Of a DNA stretch of 64,000 bases, positions 49,824 through 61,657 are shown one piece after another; the stretch's first letter is position 1; every line of letters begins with the position of its first letter. Position numbers and translations under genes: made by a program. The stretch spans positions 1 to 64,000 of the forward strand of contig NZ_JAMSKT010000019.1 of NCBI RefSeq assembly GCF_023806125.1, read 5' to 3'. This DNA is from Clostridium caldaquaticum (GTDB taxonomy: Bacteria > Bacillota > Clostridia > Clostridiales > Clostridiaceae). The notes beneath the pieces are model-generated. The model saw nothing but the letters and a program-made list of their open reading frames with translations, searched no databases and had not been told where the DNA came from.

Positions 49824-51839
49824 TTAATTTATATCCGAAAATTCAATATTAATCTTATCATTTATAGTTGTATCTATAGCAGCTATAGTTAAATTTTTAC
49901 CTTTTTGTAAACACTCTTTATTAAACTTTACTAAAAATTCGCTGCCTTCTCCCTCTTTGCTTATAACCTTAATACTTCCATTCATGTAATCGACAAATTT
50001 TTTCACTAAAGAAAGTCCAATGCCAGTCCCCTCAGCTCTTCTTGAAAGAGATGTATTAATCTGCGAAAATCTATCAAAAATGCAGTCTAATTTATCTTCC
50101 GGTATTCCTATTCCTTCATCTTTTACACTTAAAGTCACATAATCATCCTCTACAAATAAAGTTACCAAAACCTGCTTTCCTTCAGGCGTAAATTTTATTG
50201 AATTTGATAAAAGATTTAAAAGTATTTTTTCATATTTATCCTTATCTAAAAGCACTATACATTCTTCTTCATTTGTATCAAATATTAATTGAATACCTTT
50301 GCTTTTTGCATATAAATTTACAGAACTAATAATAAATTCAGTTGTATATACAATATCAAAATTAGAGGAGTTTAAAGTTAAAAAACCTGCTTCAGCTTTA
50401 GAAATATCCAATATATTATTTATAAGCTTTAAAAGTCTGCTGCAGTTTTGGTCTATTCTTCTCAAAGTTTTATCTATATTATCAGTTATTTCATCTTTAT
50501 ATATATCATAGGCTAATTGAAGAGAAGAATAAATTATAGTCAGCGGAGTTCTAAGCTCGTGAGATATAACGGAAAAGAATTCATCTTTTAGTTTTGTAAT
50601 CTCTTCAAGTTCTCTGTTTCTATTTACCTCATCTGTTATATCCAATCCATACACATGAATTCTATTTACCAGGTTATCATTATCTTTATAAGGAATAAAT
50701 TTAACTTTGTAGAACCTTTTAATTCCATTTTCATCTAATACACTGTAGGGTGAAAGACTAAAGGGCTTTCCTTTCTCTCCAACGTTGCAAATTATATTAT
50801 TCAGCTTATCATATGAATAACTATTATCAACCTTATTAATATCTATAGTATGGTATTCATTTATCAATGCTTTTTCATCATCTGTAGTATTTATTATATT
50901 TTTATATTTTTTATTAATAAGTTTGCAGGTTAATTCAGGATAATTAAAAACGGCAATTGGTACATCCAAATCATTAACTACATCTTTTATAAAAGCTGCC
51001 TGCTCCTCTGCATTAATTTGATGAAGTTTAGCTTCTGTTACATCTTTTAAAGTTATTATAGTATATATTACTTCCTGTTGTCTGTTAAATATAGGATTAC
51101 TATTTATCTCTACATACTTTGTATTTAAGCTTTCTTTATCAACAAGCTTTACTATAAGATTATTTATAGGTAGATTTTTTTTACAGGCTTTTTCATATAT
51201 ATAATGCATACTTAGTCTATCTTCCTGCAGATTGAACACATTATATTTATTAAAAATAGCTGCTGGGCTTACTAACTGACCAAAATCAAGTTGAATAATA
51301 TTATATACAGCTCTATTACATATACTTATTGTACCATTGCTATCTACTACCAAAATCCCTTCTGATATATTATTTATTACATCTCTAAGATGCATAAGGT
51401 GTTTTTTTTCCCTATCCCTTAATATTTCTATAATATCACATTTTGTTTTAAGTTCTGTAGAAATATTTAAAAACTTTTCTTTTTCCCTGTCTAATCTTTG
51501 CATACTATCTTCAATTTTTTTTCTATTTTCCAGAACACTTTTAGTCTTTTCCTGTATATATATCTCCACCTGTTCTTCTTTTCCGCAAATAATTATTGAA
51601 TAAAATTTGTTTTCACCTATTTCAACTTCTGTTATTTCTTCTTCCTGTTTTTTGTTAAAGCAGTTTATAATTACAGAACTGAGTTCTCTTAAAAACTGAA
51701 GAATATAAAAGCTTTTATAAAGTATTTCTTTTTTTAAATTAAGCATTTTTTCTGCCCTATTATTAAAATATTCTATACTTAAAGGTTTACCTTTAAGTAT
51801 TATTACTCCAAAAGGAATACTTTCATAAAATTTCAGCAT
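49824..51839 (-). CDS. Orphan PAS-domain sensor histidine kinase
   Basis: 671 aa, no membrane helices. Three or more PAS domains (about 1-60, 150-270 and 285-400), a coiled coil near 95-140, HisKA with the phospho-acceptor in VISHELRTPLT and a HATPase domain with LLSNSIKFTPEG, DEGIGIPED and GTGIGLSLVKK. No response regulator lies next to it. It may feed Spo0A or another regulator, as do orphan kinases in clostridia; this is inference. Confidence 0.9.
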   Translation of the reverse strand: MLKFYESIPFGVIILKGKPLSIEYFNNRAEKMLNLKKEILYKSFYILQFLRELSSVIINCFNKKQEEEITEVEIGENKFYSIIICGKEEQVEIYIQEKTKSVLENRKKIEDSMQRLDREKEKFLNISTELKTKCDIIEILRDREKKHLMHLRDVINNISEGILVVDSNGTISICNRAVYNIIQLDFGQLVSPAAIFNKYNVFNLQEDRLSMHYIYEKACKKNLPINNLIVKLVDKESLNTKYVEINSNPIFNRQQEVIYTIITLKDVTEAKLHQINAEEQAAFIKDVVNDLDVPIAVFNYPELTCKLINKKYKNIINTTDDEKALINEYHTIDINKVDNSYSYDKLNNIICNVGEKGKPFSLSPYSVLDENGIKRFYKVKFIPYKDNDNLVNRIHVYGLDITDEVNRNRELEEITKLKDEFFSVISHELRTPLTIIYSSLQLAYDIYKDEITDNIDKTLRRIDQNCSRLLKLINNILDISKAEAGFLTLNSSNFDIVYTTEFIISSVNLYAKSKGIQLIFDTNEEECIVLLDKDKYEKILLNLLSNSIKFTPEGKQVLVTLFVEDDYVTLSVKDEGIGIPEDKLDCIFDRFSQINTSLSRRAEGTGIGLSLVKKFVDYMNGSIKVISKEGEGSEFLVKFNKECLQKGKNLTIAAIDTTINDKINIEFSDIN

Positions 51840-51929
51840 ATAAACATTTCCTCCATTATTTTCATTAAATAACTTATATTATATTCTGCATAAAATTGTA
51901 AAATCCTTCAAAAACAAATTAAAATTTCT

Positions 51930-51960
51930 AAAAAAAAGAGAAGCTTTTTTAGCCTCTCCT
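51930..51960 (-). terminator. Terminator of recJ
   Basis: GAGAGGCT-AAAA-AGCTTCTC with one mismatch, followed by eight U in the minus direction. Confidence 0.75.
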
Positions 51961-51966
51961 TATTTT

Positions 51967-53736
51967 TTAAGATACTCTATAATTTGTAATAATCAATTGA
52001 ACAGTTCTGGTTCCTCTATATTCATTTATATTTATTGAATATACGAAGTCCATTTCAATATTATTTTGTATTCCTTCATACATTTTCTGCATCTCATTTT
52101 CTCCATATTTACTCACTATAGTTTCATTAAAATTTTCAATATCTCCAAAATATACTGCTTCTATAAGCTTACCATCCTTAGATAATAATTTTAATTTTAA
52201 TACATTTTTATTTACACCTAAAACCATAGCCTTATAAACTTTTATTTTCTTTTCCGCAAATAAAGGTTTTGTATTACCTTTCCCAAAAGGCTCTAAAGAT
52301 TCTAGTTCTTCTGCCAGCTGCATAGTAATTCTTGAAAGAGGTAACTGCATATCAATTATTACTTTAGGAATTATATCTTCATCAGTTAAAGGACAGCATT
52401 TATTAAGTTTATCTCTTAATAAACTGATTTTATCCTCTTCTAAAGATAATCCTGCTGCCATAGGATGTCCACCAAATTTAGTAAGCAAATCTTTACACTT
52501 TAACAGTTCTTCAAACATATTATATTCTTCTATTGACCTTCCAGAACCCTTTACGCCTTCTTTTCCTTTTGTTAAAACAATAGCAGGAACATTATATTTT
52601 TCCCTTATTCGTCCTGCAATTATTCCAGCAACACTCTCATGCACCTCTGGCATAAATACAACTAATACTTTGTCGTTTTTCATTTTAGAATTTTCTATTA
52701 AATGTATTGCATCTTCAACCCCATTATTAGTAATATCTTGTCTTTCTTTATTTAATTCATGAAGCTTTTTAGCTAATTCCTTTGCTTCATCTAAATTGTT
52801 TGTTAATAAAAGCTTTAATGCCCAAATAGCCTGTTCCAAACGACCAGATGCATTTATACTAGGTCCAATAATAAATCCAAGAGAATATACTGTTATTTCC
52901 TTATTGTAAATTCCTGTTTCTTCAAATAATGCTTTAAGTCCAAGATTGTTTGTATTATTAATTAATCTTAATCCATTTTTAACTATAATTCTATTTTCAT
53001 CTATTAAATCTACAACATCACATACAGTTGCTATTGCAACAAATTGCAATAATTTATATAACTCCGAATTATCTAATTTCATAATATCAAACAGTATTTG
53101 AGCAAATTTAAATACAACTCCTGCACCACATAGGTATTTAAACGGGTATTGACAGTCTAATTGCTTAGGATTTATTACTGCATCGGCATCTGGAACTACA
53201 TATTCCCTAATTCCATCATCTTTTTCAATAAACTGAATATCGTGGTGATCAGTTATAATAACTATAATTCCAAGTTCTTTTGCCAGCTTTACCTGTTCTA
53301 TAGCAGCAATACCATTATCACAGGTTATGATTACATCCACTGAATTTTTCTTTGCCTCTTTTATAATACTTTCATTTATACCATAGCCCTCTTTAACTCT
53401 ATCTGGAATACGATAATCTACATTTGCTCCGCAGCGAGACAATATAGTATACAGCATATATGTACTAATTACCCCATCAACGTCGTAATCACCAACGACA
53501 AGTATCTTTAATTGTTTCTCTATAGCATTTTTAATAATTAAAACACCTTTCTCAATATCCTTCATAAGTCTTGGATTATTTAAATGCTCTACGCTGGCAT
53601 TAATGAACTTATAAGCTCTGTCCTTATCTGTAATACCTCTATTAACAAGTATTTTTGCAATAATTTCACTGCAGCTTAACTCTTGAGCCATTCTTTTTAT
53701 ATCATGCTTTACATTTTTTAACATCCATCTTTCCAT
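51967..53736 (-). CDS. recJ: Single-stranded-DNA-specific exonuclease RecJ
   Basis: 589 aa. DHH-superfamily 5'-3' exonuclease in recombination and mismatch repair. VVGDYDVDGVIST (80-92), DNGI and the DHH motif DHHDI hold the metals; DHHA1 follows (NASGRLEQA, GGHPMAAGLSLE) with an OB-fold C-terminus. Start ATG 53736 is preferred over 53760: MERWMLKN is the usual N-terminus and GGATG precedes it. About 130 bp to the next gene. Confidence 0.93.
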   Translation of the reverse strand: MERWMLKNVKHDIKRMAQELSCSEIIAKILVNRGITDKDRAYKFINASVEHLNNPRLMKDIEKGVLIIKNAIEKQLKILVVGDYDVDGVISTYMLYTILSRCGANVDYRIPDRVKEGYGINESIIKEAKKNSVDVIITCDNGIAAIEQVKLAKELGIIVIITDHHDIQFIEKDDGIREYVVPDADAVINPKQLDCQYPFKYLCGAGVVFKFAQILFDIMKLDNSELYKLLQFVAIATVCDVVDLIDENRIIVKNGLRLINNTNNLGLKALFEETGIYNKEITVYSLGFIIGPSINASGRLEQAIWALKLLLTNNLDEAKELAKKLHELNKERQDITNNGVEDAIHLIENSKMKNDKVLVVFMPEVHESVAGIIAGRIREKYNVPAIVLTKGKEGVKGSGRSIEEYNMFEELLKCKDLLTKFGGHPMAAGLSLEEDKISLLRDKLNKCCPLTDEDIIPKVIIDMQLPLSRITMQLAEELESLEPFGKGNTKPLFAEKKIKVYKAMVLGVNKNVLKLKLLSKDGKLIEAVYFGDIENFNETIVSKYGENEMQKMYEGIQNNIEMDFVYSININEYRGTRTVQLIITNYRVS

Positions 53737-53892
53737 TTTAATCACATCCAAATATATCAATTAACAGTTGTATTTTACAGATAATGAATACTCATGTCAA
53801 ATTTAAAATACTAATATATTAAAAAACTCATGAAAATAACATATACATAATTTCCCAGGAAATATATGTTTTATTTGCAGCTATAAGACAAT

Positions 53893-55116
53893 CTAAATTT
53901 CAGGGCTTATTATCTGAATAGAAGGTTTTGTTAATACTTTATTTATAACCTTAAGTATTTCTTCTTCCGTAAAATTGTTTAAATTATTTTCCTCATATAA
54001 AAACTTTTCATAAGAACCATACATTATTTCGTAGGAAGTTAAACTTTTGCAAAGCTCCACAGCTCTTTCCATATTAAATTCTCTTTTAAGCTTTATGATT
54101 TTAGCAGTATTTTCTATTCTTTCTTTCGTAAAATAATTTTTACTTGTTTTAATGTCATTTATTATACTGTCTATAAGCTTTATTGCAGTTTTTATATTGA
54201 ACTTAGAAGTTCCAAAATAAATTGTATATAGTTTTATTCCTTTTTCATTTTTAATAGTGCTTCCTATATCATATACAAGTCCATGCTTTGTTCTTACTTC
54301 ATCATAGAGAATACTGCTTATCCCTTCTCCAAAACTTACATTAAAAAGCTTCAAGATATTTACTTCCCTATCAGTGAGCTCATGAATTGAATATATATAC
54401 TGAAGTTTTGCTCCGCTTATTCCTTTTCGTTCCTTTATAAATATTCCTGAAATATTATCTTCGTACAGTTTCAGCTGAGGCTTTACATATTCCTTTCTCC
54501 ACTCTCCTAAATTTTCTTTAACTATTTTTAATACCTCATGAAAACCTAATGAGGATATAACTGTAACTACACAGTTTTCAGGAGCATAAAACCTTTCATA
54601 AAATGCTTTTATCTCATCTAGAGTTATAGATTTAACACTTTCCTTTGACCCTATAATAAGTTCTTTTATCCTTCTATTTTTAAATGCATTAAATAGAAGC
54701 TCATCCTCGCAGTATTGTGTAATATCATCCTTCCACTCTAAAAGCTCTTCACAAATAATATCTATCTCTTCTTTAAAACCTTCTTCTTTAAAGCTTGGGT
54801 TTAAAATAATATCTGAGTATAATTCAAAACCTGTTCTAAAATCCTCACTTAGAGTTGTTCCATAATATATACAATAAGGATAATTTGTCATGGCATTATG
54901 AAAAGCAAAAACCTCATCACAAAGTTTATTAATTTCCTTCTCACTTCTTGTGCTAGTACCTTTAAAAAGCATATGCTCAACTACATGAGCAATGCCTTTT
55001 TTATACCCTTCTTCCATTAAAGCACCTGCTTCAAAACCAATGCAAAAGGATGTAAGGTTTCCTGATCTGTATTCATATATAAATTTAATACCATTAATTA
55101 GAATTTGTTTTTGCAA
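53893..55116 (-). CDS. M16-family zinc peptidase
   Basis: 407 aa, one half-size (about 45 kDa) M16B/YmxG-like processing peptidase. The inverted zinc motif HVVEH (44-48) and the distal Glu (E in EEIDIICEELLEW) are present. The best start is TTG 55116 with GGGGGAA upstream; the ATG at 55155 would overlap the parC end by 17 bp. It forms one transcript with parC. Role in cells uncertain. Confidence 0.85.
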   Translation of the reverse strand: MQKQILINGIKFIYEYRSGNLTSFCIGFEAGALMEEGYKKGIAHVVEHMLFKGTSTRSEKEINKLCDEVFAFHNAMTNYPYCIYYGTTLSEDFRTGFELYSDIILNPSFKEEGFKEEIDIICEELLEWKDDITQYCEDELLFNAFKNRRIKELIIGSKESVKSITLDEIKAFYERFYAPENCVVTVISSLGFHEVLKIVKENLGEWRKEYVKPQLKLYEDNISGIFIKERKGISGAKLQYIYSIHELTDREVNILKLFNVSFGEGISSILYDEVRTKHGLVYDIGSTIKNEKGIKLYTIYFGTSKFNIKTAIKLIDSIINDIKTSKNYFTKERIENTAKIIKLKREFNMERAVELCKSLTSYEIMYGSYEKFLYEENNLNNFTEEEILKVINKVLTKPSIQIISPEI

Positions 55117-55138
55117 GCCTATTCCCCCGATTCTTAAT

Positions 55139-58081
55139 TCATCTTGCTTTTTCATTTATTTTTACTTCTTTAACAACTTCATCCAAAACTGCAAGCATAA
55201 GGCTTACACCTCTTCCAGCTCTGTTTTGCTTTTTAATGCTTTGAAGGCTTACATTTTGGTTATTTTTCTTATTTGTAGTCAATATAATTTCACAATAACT
55301 TTCTAGAGATAAGGCTATCTCATCTATTTTTATAGAGTTCACAACTTCTTCTCTATTTATTAGTGCTGCGAAAATAACTTCATCCTGATCTTTTAGGTTT
55401 ATACCTAAAACACCTGAAGCAGCTTTTCCCATAGTTGGTATGTCTTGTTCATCAATTCTTATTCCGAAAGCTTTCTTTGTAATTATTAAAATATCCTTTT
55501 TTGTATCTCTTAAACTAAATAAAACATCAATAAGCCTGTCATCTTCACTCTTAAATTTATAAGATACAATACTGCTGAAATCTCCATTAAAATCTTCAAA
55601 ACCAGTTTTTTTAACAAGTCCTTTTGCTGTAAAAAAGAATATATCAATATTCTTTTTTGTATCTTTAATACCAATTAAGTTTAATACTTTTACTCTGCTG
55701 TCAATATCAAATAAACTGTTTAAACTTATTTCTCTATCTTCTAAATTGGAAAGCATAACAGCATCAAAGCTAACTGCCGTTCCATTGTCTAAAAATATAA
55801 ATATTTTTTCCAAAGAGTTTGTAAATATAGATTTATTTTTTTTACCAATGGCCTTTTTGCTGCTATACACTTTCATACTGCCTTCTGCACTTACAGCTAA
55901 ATAAAACTCTTTATACTCTCCTTCCTCTATATACTCTACAGATATGACTTCATCTTTAGGACATAAGTTTACCAATTTCAAAGAAGAAATATTTCTTTCT
56001 AGCGCTTCAATTATAGGCTCTTTAACAACAAACTGCAGACTATTTTTTGTTATTATTTTAACAAAACCCTCTTTTCGCTGTTTTTCTACAAGTTTTACAT
56101 CTGCTAAAGTTTCATTATCTTTTAATTTTAATGCCTGCAGCTTTGAATAAGTACTGTTGAACTTATCTAAGCCTGTCTTTTTTATATTCCCTTTACTTGT
56201 TATAAAAATAAAATCCTTTTGAACAGATATATCCTCTATAGAATGTACGGATACTATTTTTTCAATGCTTAAATTCAAAGACTTCACAATTTCGTCTATT
56301 CTCTCGCCCTTTTCCTTCCATTTATATTCTGGAACAGCATTACCTTTTAACTGATACATATTTCCTTTATCAGTAAATAGCATAATTGTATGCTTTGTGT
56401 TAGATTCAAAGACAAACTTATTAAAATCTCCTTCTCTATAATCTATGTCCTCAACGCTGCTGTTTATTCTGTTATAAGATTTTAAAGGTACCCTTTTTAT
56501 AAAACCTTCATTAGACATTGTTACTACAATGTCTTCCACTACTATAAGCTCTTCAACATCTATTTTAGCTTCTTCATCATCCTCAATTACAGCTGTTCTT
56601 CTATTATCTCCAAACTTTTCTTTTATTTCTAAAAGCTCCTTCTTTATAACCTTCAAAAGTTCTTTTTCATTATCTAAAATCTTTCTAAGCCTAGCAATTT
56701 CCTTTTCTAAGTCCTTATACTCCTTTTCGAAAGTTTTAATTTCAAGACCAGTTAATCTATAAAGCATAAGCTCCAGTATAGCTTCTGACTGAATTTCTGT
56801 AAATCCAAAGTTTAAAACCAGATTTTTTTGGGCATCTTTTTTAGACTTTGAAGCTCTTATAAGAGCAATTATTTCATCCATTATTCCAATAGCCTTTATA
56901 AAACCTTCAACTATATGAAATCTTTTTTCTGCAATTTCAAGTTCTCTTACAGTTCTTCTTGTTACTACTTCTTTTTGATGATTTACATAATGGGTTATTA
57001 TAGTTTTAAGTCCCATAGTTTCTGGCTTTCCATTAGATAGAGCAACCATGTTAAAGGATATATTACACTGTAAATCAGTCTTTTTAAATAAATATTTTAA
57101 TATTTTTTCTCCTGCAGCCTCATCAACAGATTTTTTAAACTCAATTACAGCCCTAACTCCGTTTCTATCTGATTCGTCTCTTATATCTGTTATAGCCTCC
57201 AAAACTTTTGAATGTTTTTTATCTCCTGTCATTTCGGATATAGTCTGAAGAAGCTTTGCCTTTGACCTTCTGTAAGGGAACTCAGTAATTACAATTCCTA
57301 ATCTTCCATTTTCAAGTTTTTCAACCTTTGCCTTGGCTCTTAAAGTTACTTTTCCTTCTCCAGTTTCATAAGCAGAAATCAAAGAATTCTTACCTATAAT
57401 TATTCCACCTGTAGGCAAGTCTGGTCCTTTTATAAAGCTTAAAAGCTCCCTAGTTGTAATTTCATTATTATCTATAAAGGCTATAGTTCCATCTATAACT
57501 TCTTTTAAATTGTGAGGAGGTATGTTAGTTGCCAGTCCCACTGCTATACCAAAGGCTCCGTTTACTAAAAGGTTTGGAAACTTACTTGGAAGCACCTTTG
57601 GCTCCTTCTCAGTATTTGAATAGTTGTCCACCATATCAACTACATCTTTATCTATATCTCTTATCATTTCCATAGCTAAAGGAGTTAGTCTTGCTTCAGT
57701 ATAACGCATAGCTGCAGCACTGTCCCCATCCTGACTTCCCCAGTTTCCATGTCCGTCAATTAAAGGCATTCTCGTTGTAAAATCTTGAGCTAATATTACC
57801 ATAGACTCATACACCGAGCTGTCTCCATGAGGATGATATTTTCCAAGTATATCTCCTACAATTCTGGCAGATTTATAATAAGGTTTATCAGGAAAAGCCT
57901 TAAGAGTATAGGCTCCATAAAGAATTCTTCTATGAACAGGCTTTAATCCATCTCTTACATCTGGCAATGCTCTATCCTTTGCAACCTCTACAGCATAAGG
58001 AAGATAATTTTCCGGCATTGCTTCCTCAATAGGTATTTTTATAATATTATTATCCTTTGGAATATCTATTTTTTTAGCCAT
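55139..58081 (-). CDS. parC: DNA topoisomerase IV subunit A
   Basis: 980 aa, longer than the usual 800-840 aa. The winged-helix and tower domains are standard, with the catalytic tyrosine in [11 protein letters not shown] (Y117), then a leucine-rich coiled-coil dimer (about 430-480) and a long C-terminal beta-propeller wrap. The insertion lies in the C-terminal domain. ParC decatenates and relaxes DNA with ParE. Start 58081 has AAAGG. Confidence 0.9.
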   Translation of the reverse strand: MAKKIDIPKDNNIIKIPIEEAMPENYLPYAVEVAKDRALPDVRDGLKPVHRRILYGAYTLKAFPDKPYYKSARIVGDILGKYHPHGDSSVYESMVILAQDFTTRMPLIDGHGNWGSQDGDSAAAMRYTEARLTPLAMEMIRDIDKDVVDMVDNYSNTEKEPKVLPSKFPNLLVNGAFGIAVGLATNIPPHNLKEVIDGTIAFIDNNEITTRELLSFIKGPDLPTGGIIIGKNSLISAYETGEGKVTLRAKAKVEKLENGRLGIVITEFPYRRSKAKLLQTISEMTGDKKHSKVLEAITDIRDESDRNGVRAVIEFKKSVDEAAGEKILKYLFKKTDLQCNISFNMVALSNGKPETMGLKTIITHYVNHQKEVVTRRTVRELEIAEKRFHIVEGFIKAIGIMDEIIALIRASKSKKDAQKNLVLNFGFTEIQSEAILELMLYRLTGLEIKTFEKEYKDLEKEIARLRKILDNEKELLKVIKKELLEIKEKFGDNRRTAVIEDDEEAKIDVEELIVVEDIVVTMSNEGFIKRVPLKSYNRINSSVEDIDYREGDFNKFVFESNTKHTIMLFTDKGNMYQLKGNAVPEYKWKEKGERIDEIVKSLNLSIEKIVSVHSIEDISVQKDFIFITSKGNIKKTGLDKFNSTYSKLQALKLKDNETLADVKLVEKQRKEGFVKIITKNSLQFVVKEPIIEALERNISSLKLVNLCPKDEVISVEYIEEGEYKEFYLAVSAEGSMKVYSSKKAIGKKNKSIFTNSLEKIFIFLDNGTAVSFDAVMLSNLEDREISLNSLFDIDSRVKVLNLIGIKDTKKNIDIFFFTAKGLVKKTGFEDFNGDFSSIVSYKFKSEDDRLIDVLFSLRDTKKDILIITKKAFGIRIDEQDIPTMGKAASGVLGINLKDQDEVIFAALINREEVVNSIKIDEIALSLESYCEIILTTNKKNNQNVSLQSIKKQNRAGRGVSLMLAVLDEVVKEVKINEKAR

Positions 58082-58098
58082 ATGCTTCAACCTTTCTT

Positions 58099-60054
58099 CT
58101 AAAATTCCGCATACTTATACATATAGTTTTTTCTAGGCTCTACTACATCTCCCATAAGAAGAGAAATCATTTTTTCTGCTTTTGCGGCATCTTCTATGGT
58201 AACTTGCTGAAGAGTTCTAGTTTCAGGATTTAGGGTTGTCTCCCAAAGCTGATCTGCATTCATCTCTCCAAGACCTTTATATCTTTGCAGCATAGCTCCT
58301 TTTCCAACCTGTTTTTTCACAGTTTCCAGTTCCTCATCGCTATAAGCATATTTAACTATTTCCCCTTTTTTATCACTTTTATAAACCTTATAAAGAGGTG
58401 GAAGAGCTATGTATAAATGTCCATTAGCAATAAGCGGCCTCATATATCTGTAAATATATGTCATCCAAAGTGTTCTAATATGATAGCCGTCTACATCCGC
58501 ATCTGCCATTATTATTATTTTTCCATATCTTAAGTCTTCTTCCTTATAATTATCAAGCACTCCAGTTCCTACTGCTGCGTTAAATATTTTTAATTCTTCA
58601 CTACTAAGCACATTTTCCAGCTTTTGCTTTTCCGTATTCATTATCTTTCCTTTTGAAGGCATTATAGTTTGAAATCTTCTGTCCCTTGCCTGTTTTGCAC
58701 TTCCTCCAGCCGAGTCTCCCTCAACAACTATAAATTCACATAAAGAAGGATCTTTTAAGGTACATACAGCTATTTTCCCTGCAAGAGGTGCAGTACCTTT
58801 TCCCACCTTTTTCTTTTCTGCCTCATTTATCTTTTTTATTTTTTCTCTTCTGGCAGCTGCTTCTATAGCATTGTTAATCATAATTGCTGCAATATCTTTA
58901 TTGTCTTCAATCCACTCTGAAAGCTTAGTGTAAGCTAAATCATTCATCATAGTATATGCTTCATTATTTCCAAGCTTATTCTTAGTCTGGCCTTCAAAAA
59001 CAGGATTACTTATTTTTATTCTTACTATAGCAGTAAGACCTTCTCTCAAGTCATCACCTTCAAATTCCTTATCCTTTTCCTTTATTAGATTTAGCTTTTT
59101 AGCCCATTCCTTAAATGCTCTTGTCATTCCTGTTTTAAAACCGCTCTCATGTGTTCCAGCATCACGAGTCGGTATGTTATTAACGTAGCTTGCAATATAC
59201 TCAGTAGTAGAATCTGTAAACTGCATACACACTTCACCATATATATTTAGACCATTTATAAATCTTTCACCTTCAAACAGTATAGGCTCTTGATGAAGCA
59301 CCGACTTGCTTTCATTTAAATAATGTATAAAATCTAAAAGTCCTCTTTCTGAATAGTATTCTTTTTTTACAAGTTCAGCTTCTCTTTCATCAATAAGTAC
59401 TAGAGTAATACCCTTGTTCTGAAATGATAATTCCTGAAGTCTTTCATCTATTATTTCAAATTTAAAATCAGTAGTTGAAAAAACCTCTTTGTCAGGTTTA
59501 AAAGTAACTCTTGTTCCATTTTCTTTAGTTTTTCCTATAACTTCAAGAGGAGAAACAGGAGTTCCCGGCATCTTTTTTTTAAGCTCACTGTCAAAGGTAT
59601 ACTCAAACCTTTGCCTAAATATTTGTCCATTTTGATGAACCTCTACCTCCACCCATTCCGAAAGAGCATTTACCACTGCTGCACCAACTCCATGAAGTCC
59701 TCCTGAAGTTTTATAGTTCTTATTATCAAACTTTCCACCAGTATGGAGCTCTGTAAAAACCATCTCCACTCCAGATTTTTTTTTAATAGGATGAATACCT
59801 GTTGGTATTCCTCTTCCATTATCTATTACTGTTGCACTTTTATCCTTATTAAGTATTATTGTTACCTTATTACCATAACCATTTGATATTTCATCTATAG
59901 AGTTGTCCAATATTTCCCACAAGCAATGATGTAGACCCCTAGAACCTGTAGAACCTATATACATTCCTGGTCTTACTCTTACTGGTTCCAATTTCTCTAG
60001 GGAAGTTAAATCCGTAACATCGTAGGAGTTTTTTCTATTTTTATCTTTTTCCAT
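58099..60054 (-). CDS. parE: DNA topoisomerase IV subunit B
   Basis: 651 aa. GHKL ATPase domain ([28 protein letters not shown]), transducer with the [10 protein letters not shown] loop, and TOPRIM with [11 protein letters not shown] and [10 protein letters not shown]. Assigned to ParE and not GyrB from its pairing with a parC-type gene; alone the protein resembles both. GGAGGA before ATG. The SOS-like box is 76-87 bp upstream. Confidence 0.9.
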   Translation of the reverse strand: MEKDKNRKNSYDVTDLTSLEKLEPVRVRPGMYIGSTGSRGLHHCLWEILDNSIDEISNGYGNKVTIILNKDKSATVIDNGRGIPTGIHPIKKKSGVEMVFTELHTGGKFDNKNYKTSGGLHGVGAAVVNALSEWVEVEVHQNGQIFRQRFEYTFDSELKKKMPGTPVSPLEVIGKTKENGTRVTFKPDKEVFSTTDFKFEIIDERLQELSFQNKGITLVLIDEREAELVKKEYYSERGLLDFIHYLNESKSVLHQEPILFEGERFINGLNIYGEVCMQFTDSTTEYIASYVNNIPTRDAGTHESGFKTGMTRAFKEWAKKLNLIKEKDKEFEGDDLREGLTAIVRIKISNPVFEGQTKNKLGNNEAYTMMNDLAYTKLSEWIEDNKDIAAIMINNAIEAAARREKIKKINEAEKKKVGKGTAPLAGKIAVCTLKDPSLCEFIVVEGDSAGGSAKQARDRRFQTIMPSKGKIMNTEKQKLENVLSSEELKIFNAAVGTGVLDNYKEEDLRYGKIIIMADADVDGYHIRTLWMTYIYRYMRPLIANGHLYIALPPLYKVYKSDKKGEIVKYAYSDEELETVKKQVGKGAMLQRYKGLGEMNADQLWETTLNPETRTLQQVTIEDAAKAEKMISLLMGDVVEPRKNYMYKYAEF

Positions 60055-60129
60055 ATTTATCCTCCATGTGTTAAAACTGTATGTAATTAATTGTATAGTT
60101 TTTTTTCAAAAAGTAAAGGGAATGTTTGA

Positions 60130-60141
60130 GAACGCATGTTC
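60130..60141. promoter_or_regulatory. LexA-like box GAACGCATGTTC upstream of parE
   Basis: A perfect palindrome with the GAAC-N4-GTTC core of Gram-positive SOS boxes, about 75 bp before the parE start and just upstream of a probable promoter (-10 TACAAT on the minus strand). Confidence 0.6.
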
Positions 60142-60162
60142 TATTGTATGACATTACTATAA

Positions 60163-60212
60163 ATAAAGCAATAGGCAATCAGTTAAAATTAACTAATTGC
60201 CTATTGCTTTAT
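60163..60212. terminator. Terminator of the aminotransferase gene
   Basis: 17-bp perfect arms (60163-60179 and 60196-60212), just after the stop codon. Confidence 0.85.
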
Positions 60213-60214
60213 CA

Positions 60215-61399
60215 TTATTTAATTTCGTTAATCAATTCCCTGAATTTAGGTAAAGATCTCTCAATCGTTTCATAAGCTACACAATACGCAATTCTTACAT
60301 AACCTGGACAGGCAAACGAAGTTCCTGGAACAATGAGTATATTATGCTGTTTAGCCAAGTTGCAGAATTTTATATCATCTTCAATTGGAGATTTTACAAA
60401 TAAATAAAAGGCACCTTGCGGTTTAATACATTCATAGCCATATTCTACAAGACTATTGTATAGTAATTCTCTATTTCTATTATATATATTTAAATCCACT
60501 TTAGCATCTAAACATCTTGCAACTACACGCTGAAATAATGAAGGAGCATTTACAAAACCTAAAGTTCTGTTAGCTACATTTACAGCAGCAATCAAATTTT
60601 GAAAATCTGCTACTTCACTTGGTACTACCAAATAACCAATTCTCTCTCCAGGCAAAGATAGAGATTTGCTATAGGAATAACCAACAATAGTATTTTCATA
60701 ATATTTTGTAATATATGGAACCTCTACTCCGTCATATACTAGTTCACGATAAGGCTCATCAGAAATGATATAGATTTCTGTTCCTAATTCCTTTTGTTTT
60801 TCTCTAAGTATCTCAGACATTTTAATAATAGTATCTTCTGAATAAACTACTCCTGTAGGGTTATTAGGAGAATTAACAATAACCGCTCTTGTTTTGTGAT
60901 TTATTTTTTCTTTAAATTCTGAAAGATTAGGTTGAAAATCTATGGTATTTGGTGATACTACAACTACTTTCCCCTCAGAATTAGAAACATATCCGTTATA
61001 CTCTCCAAAGAAAGGAGCAAACACTATTACTTCATCTTCTGGGTTCAGAAGGGCTTTGAAAATAACATTTAATCCTCCAGCAGCTCCTACTGTCATAACA
61101 ATATTGTTTTTATTAAAATTTGTACCAAACTTATCATTAATAGATTCTGCAATTGCTTCTCTTACATCTTCATAACCAGAGTTATTCATGTATCCATGAA
61201 CCATATTTATATCTTCATTGTTTATAATATCTATGATAGCATTTTTCACAGCCTCTGGAGGTGCTACATTTGGATTTCCTATACTAAAATCATACACATT
61301 TTCCGCACCATATTTTGCTGCTAATCTTTTACCTTCTTCAAACATAGCTCTTATCTGTGAACTATTTTTGATATATCCTGCAACTTTATTTGAAATCAT
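60215..61399 (-). CDS. Class I/II PLP aminotransferase, aspartate-type
   Basis: 394 aa, fold type I. PLP lysine K245 (YSYSKSLSLPGERIGY), D214 and Y217 in ISDEPYREL, and the SPNNPTG motif (177-183). It moves an amino group between an amino acid (probably aspartate or an aromatic) and 2-oxoglutarate. Single-gene unit. Confidence 0.88.
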   Translation of the reverse strand: MISNKVAGYIKNSSQIRAMFEEGKRLAAKYGAENVYDFSIGNPNVAPPEAVKNAIIDIINNEDINMVHGYMNNSGYEDVREAIAESINDKFGTNFNKNNIVMTVGAAGGLNVIFKALLNPEDEVIVFAPFFGEYNGYVSNSEGKVVVVSPNTIDFQPNLSEFKEKINHKTRAVIVNSPNNPTGVVYSEDTIIKMSEILREKQKELGTEIYIISDEPYRELVYDGVEVPYITKYYENTIVGYSYSKSLSLPGERIGYLVVPSEVADFQNLIAAVNVANRTLGFVNAPSLFQRVVARCLDAKVDLNIYNRNRELLYNSLVEYGYECIKPQGAFYLFVKSPIEDDIKFCNLAKQHNILIVPGTSFACPGYVRIAYCVAYETIERSLPKFRELINEIK

Positions 61400-61586
61400 A
61401 TTTTTTTGCCCCCTTCTAAGATAAATAAAATAATTATATAAAGCCCCCTGGCTTTATATACATTATATAGAACATTTTTAATAATCTCAATAATAAAAAA
61501 TTTATTTAGCTAATACCCTTTCAAATTTAAAAAATACTTTAAAAATTATTCTATAAACAACGACATATTCTCTTGTCTAATTGTTT

Positions 61587-61622
61587 TAAAAAGGAGCCTC
61601 CGTTAAACAACGAACAGCTCCC
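61587..61622 (-). terminator. Terminator of the amino acid ABC operon
   Basis: GGAGC (61593-61597) pairs with GCTCC (61617-61621), with an inner CGTT/AACG stem, followed by U5 on the minus strand. Confidence 0.75.
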
Positions 61623-61657
61623 TATAGATTTTCTATAAAACAAAAATTTTAACTAAA

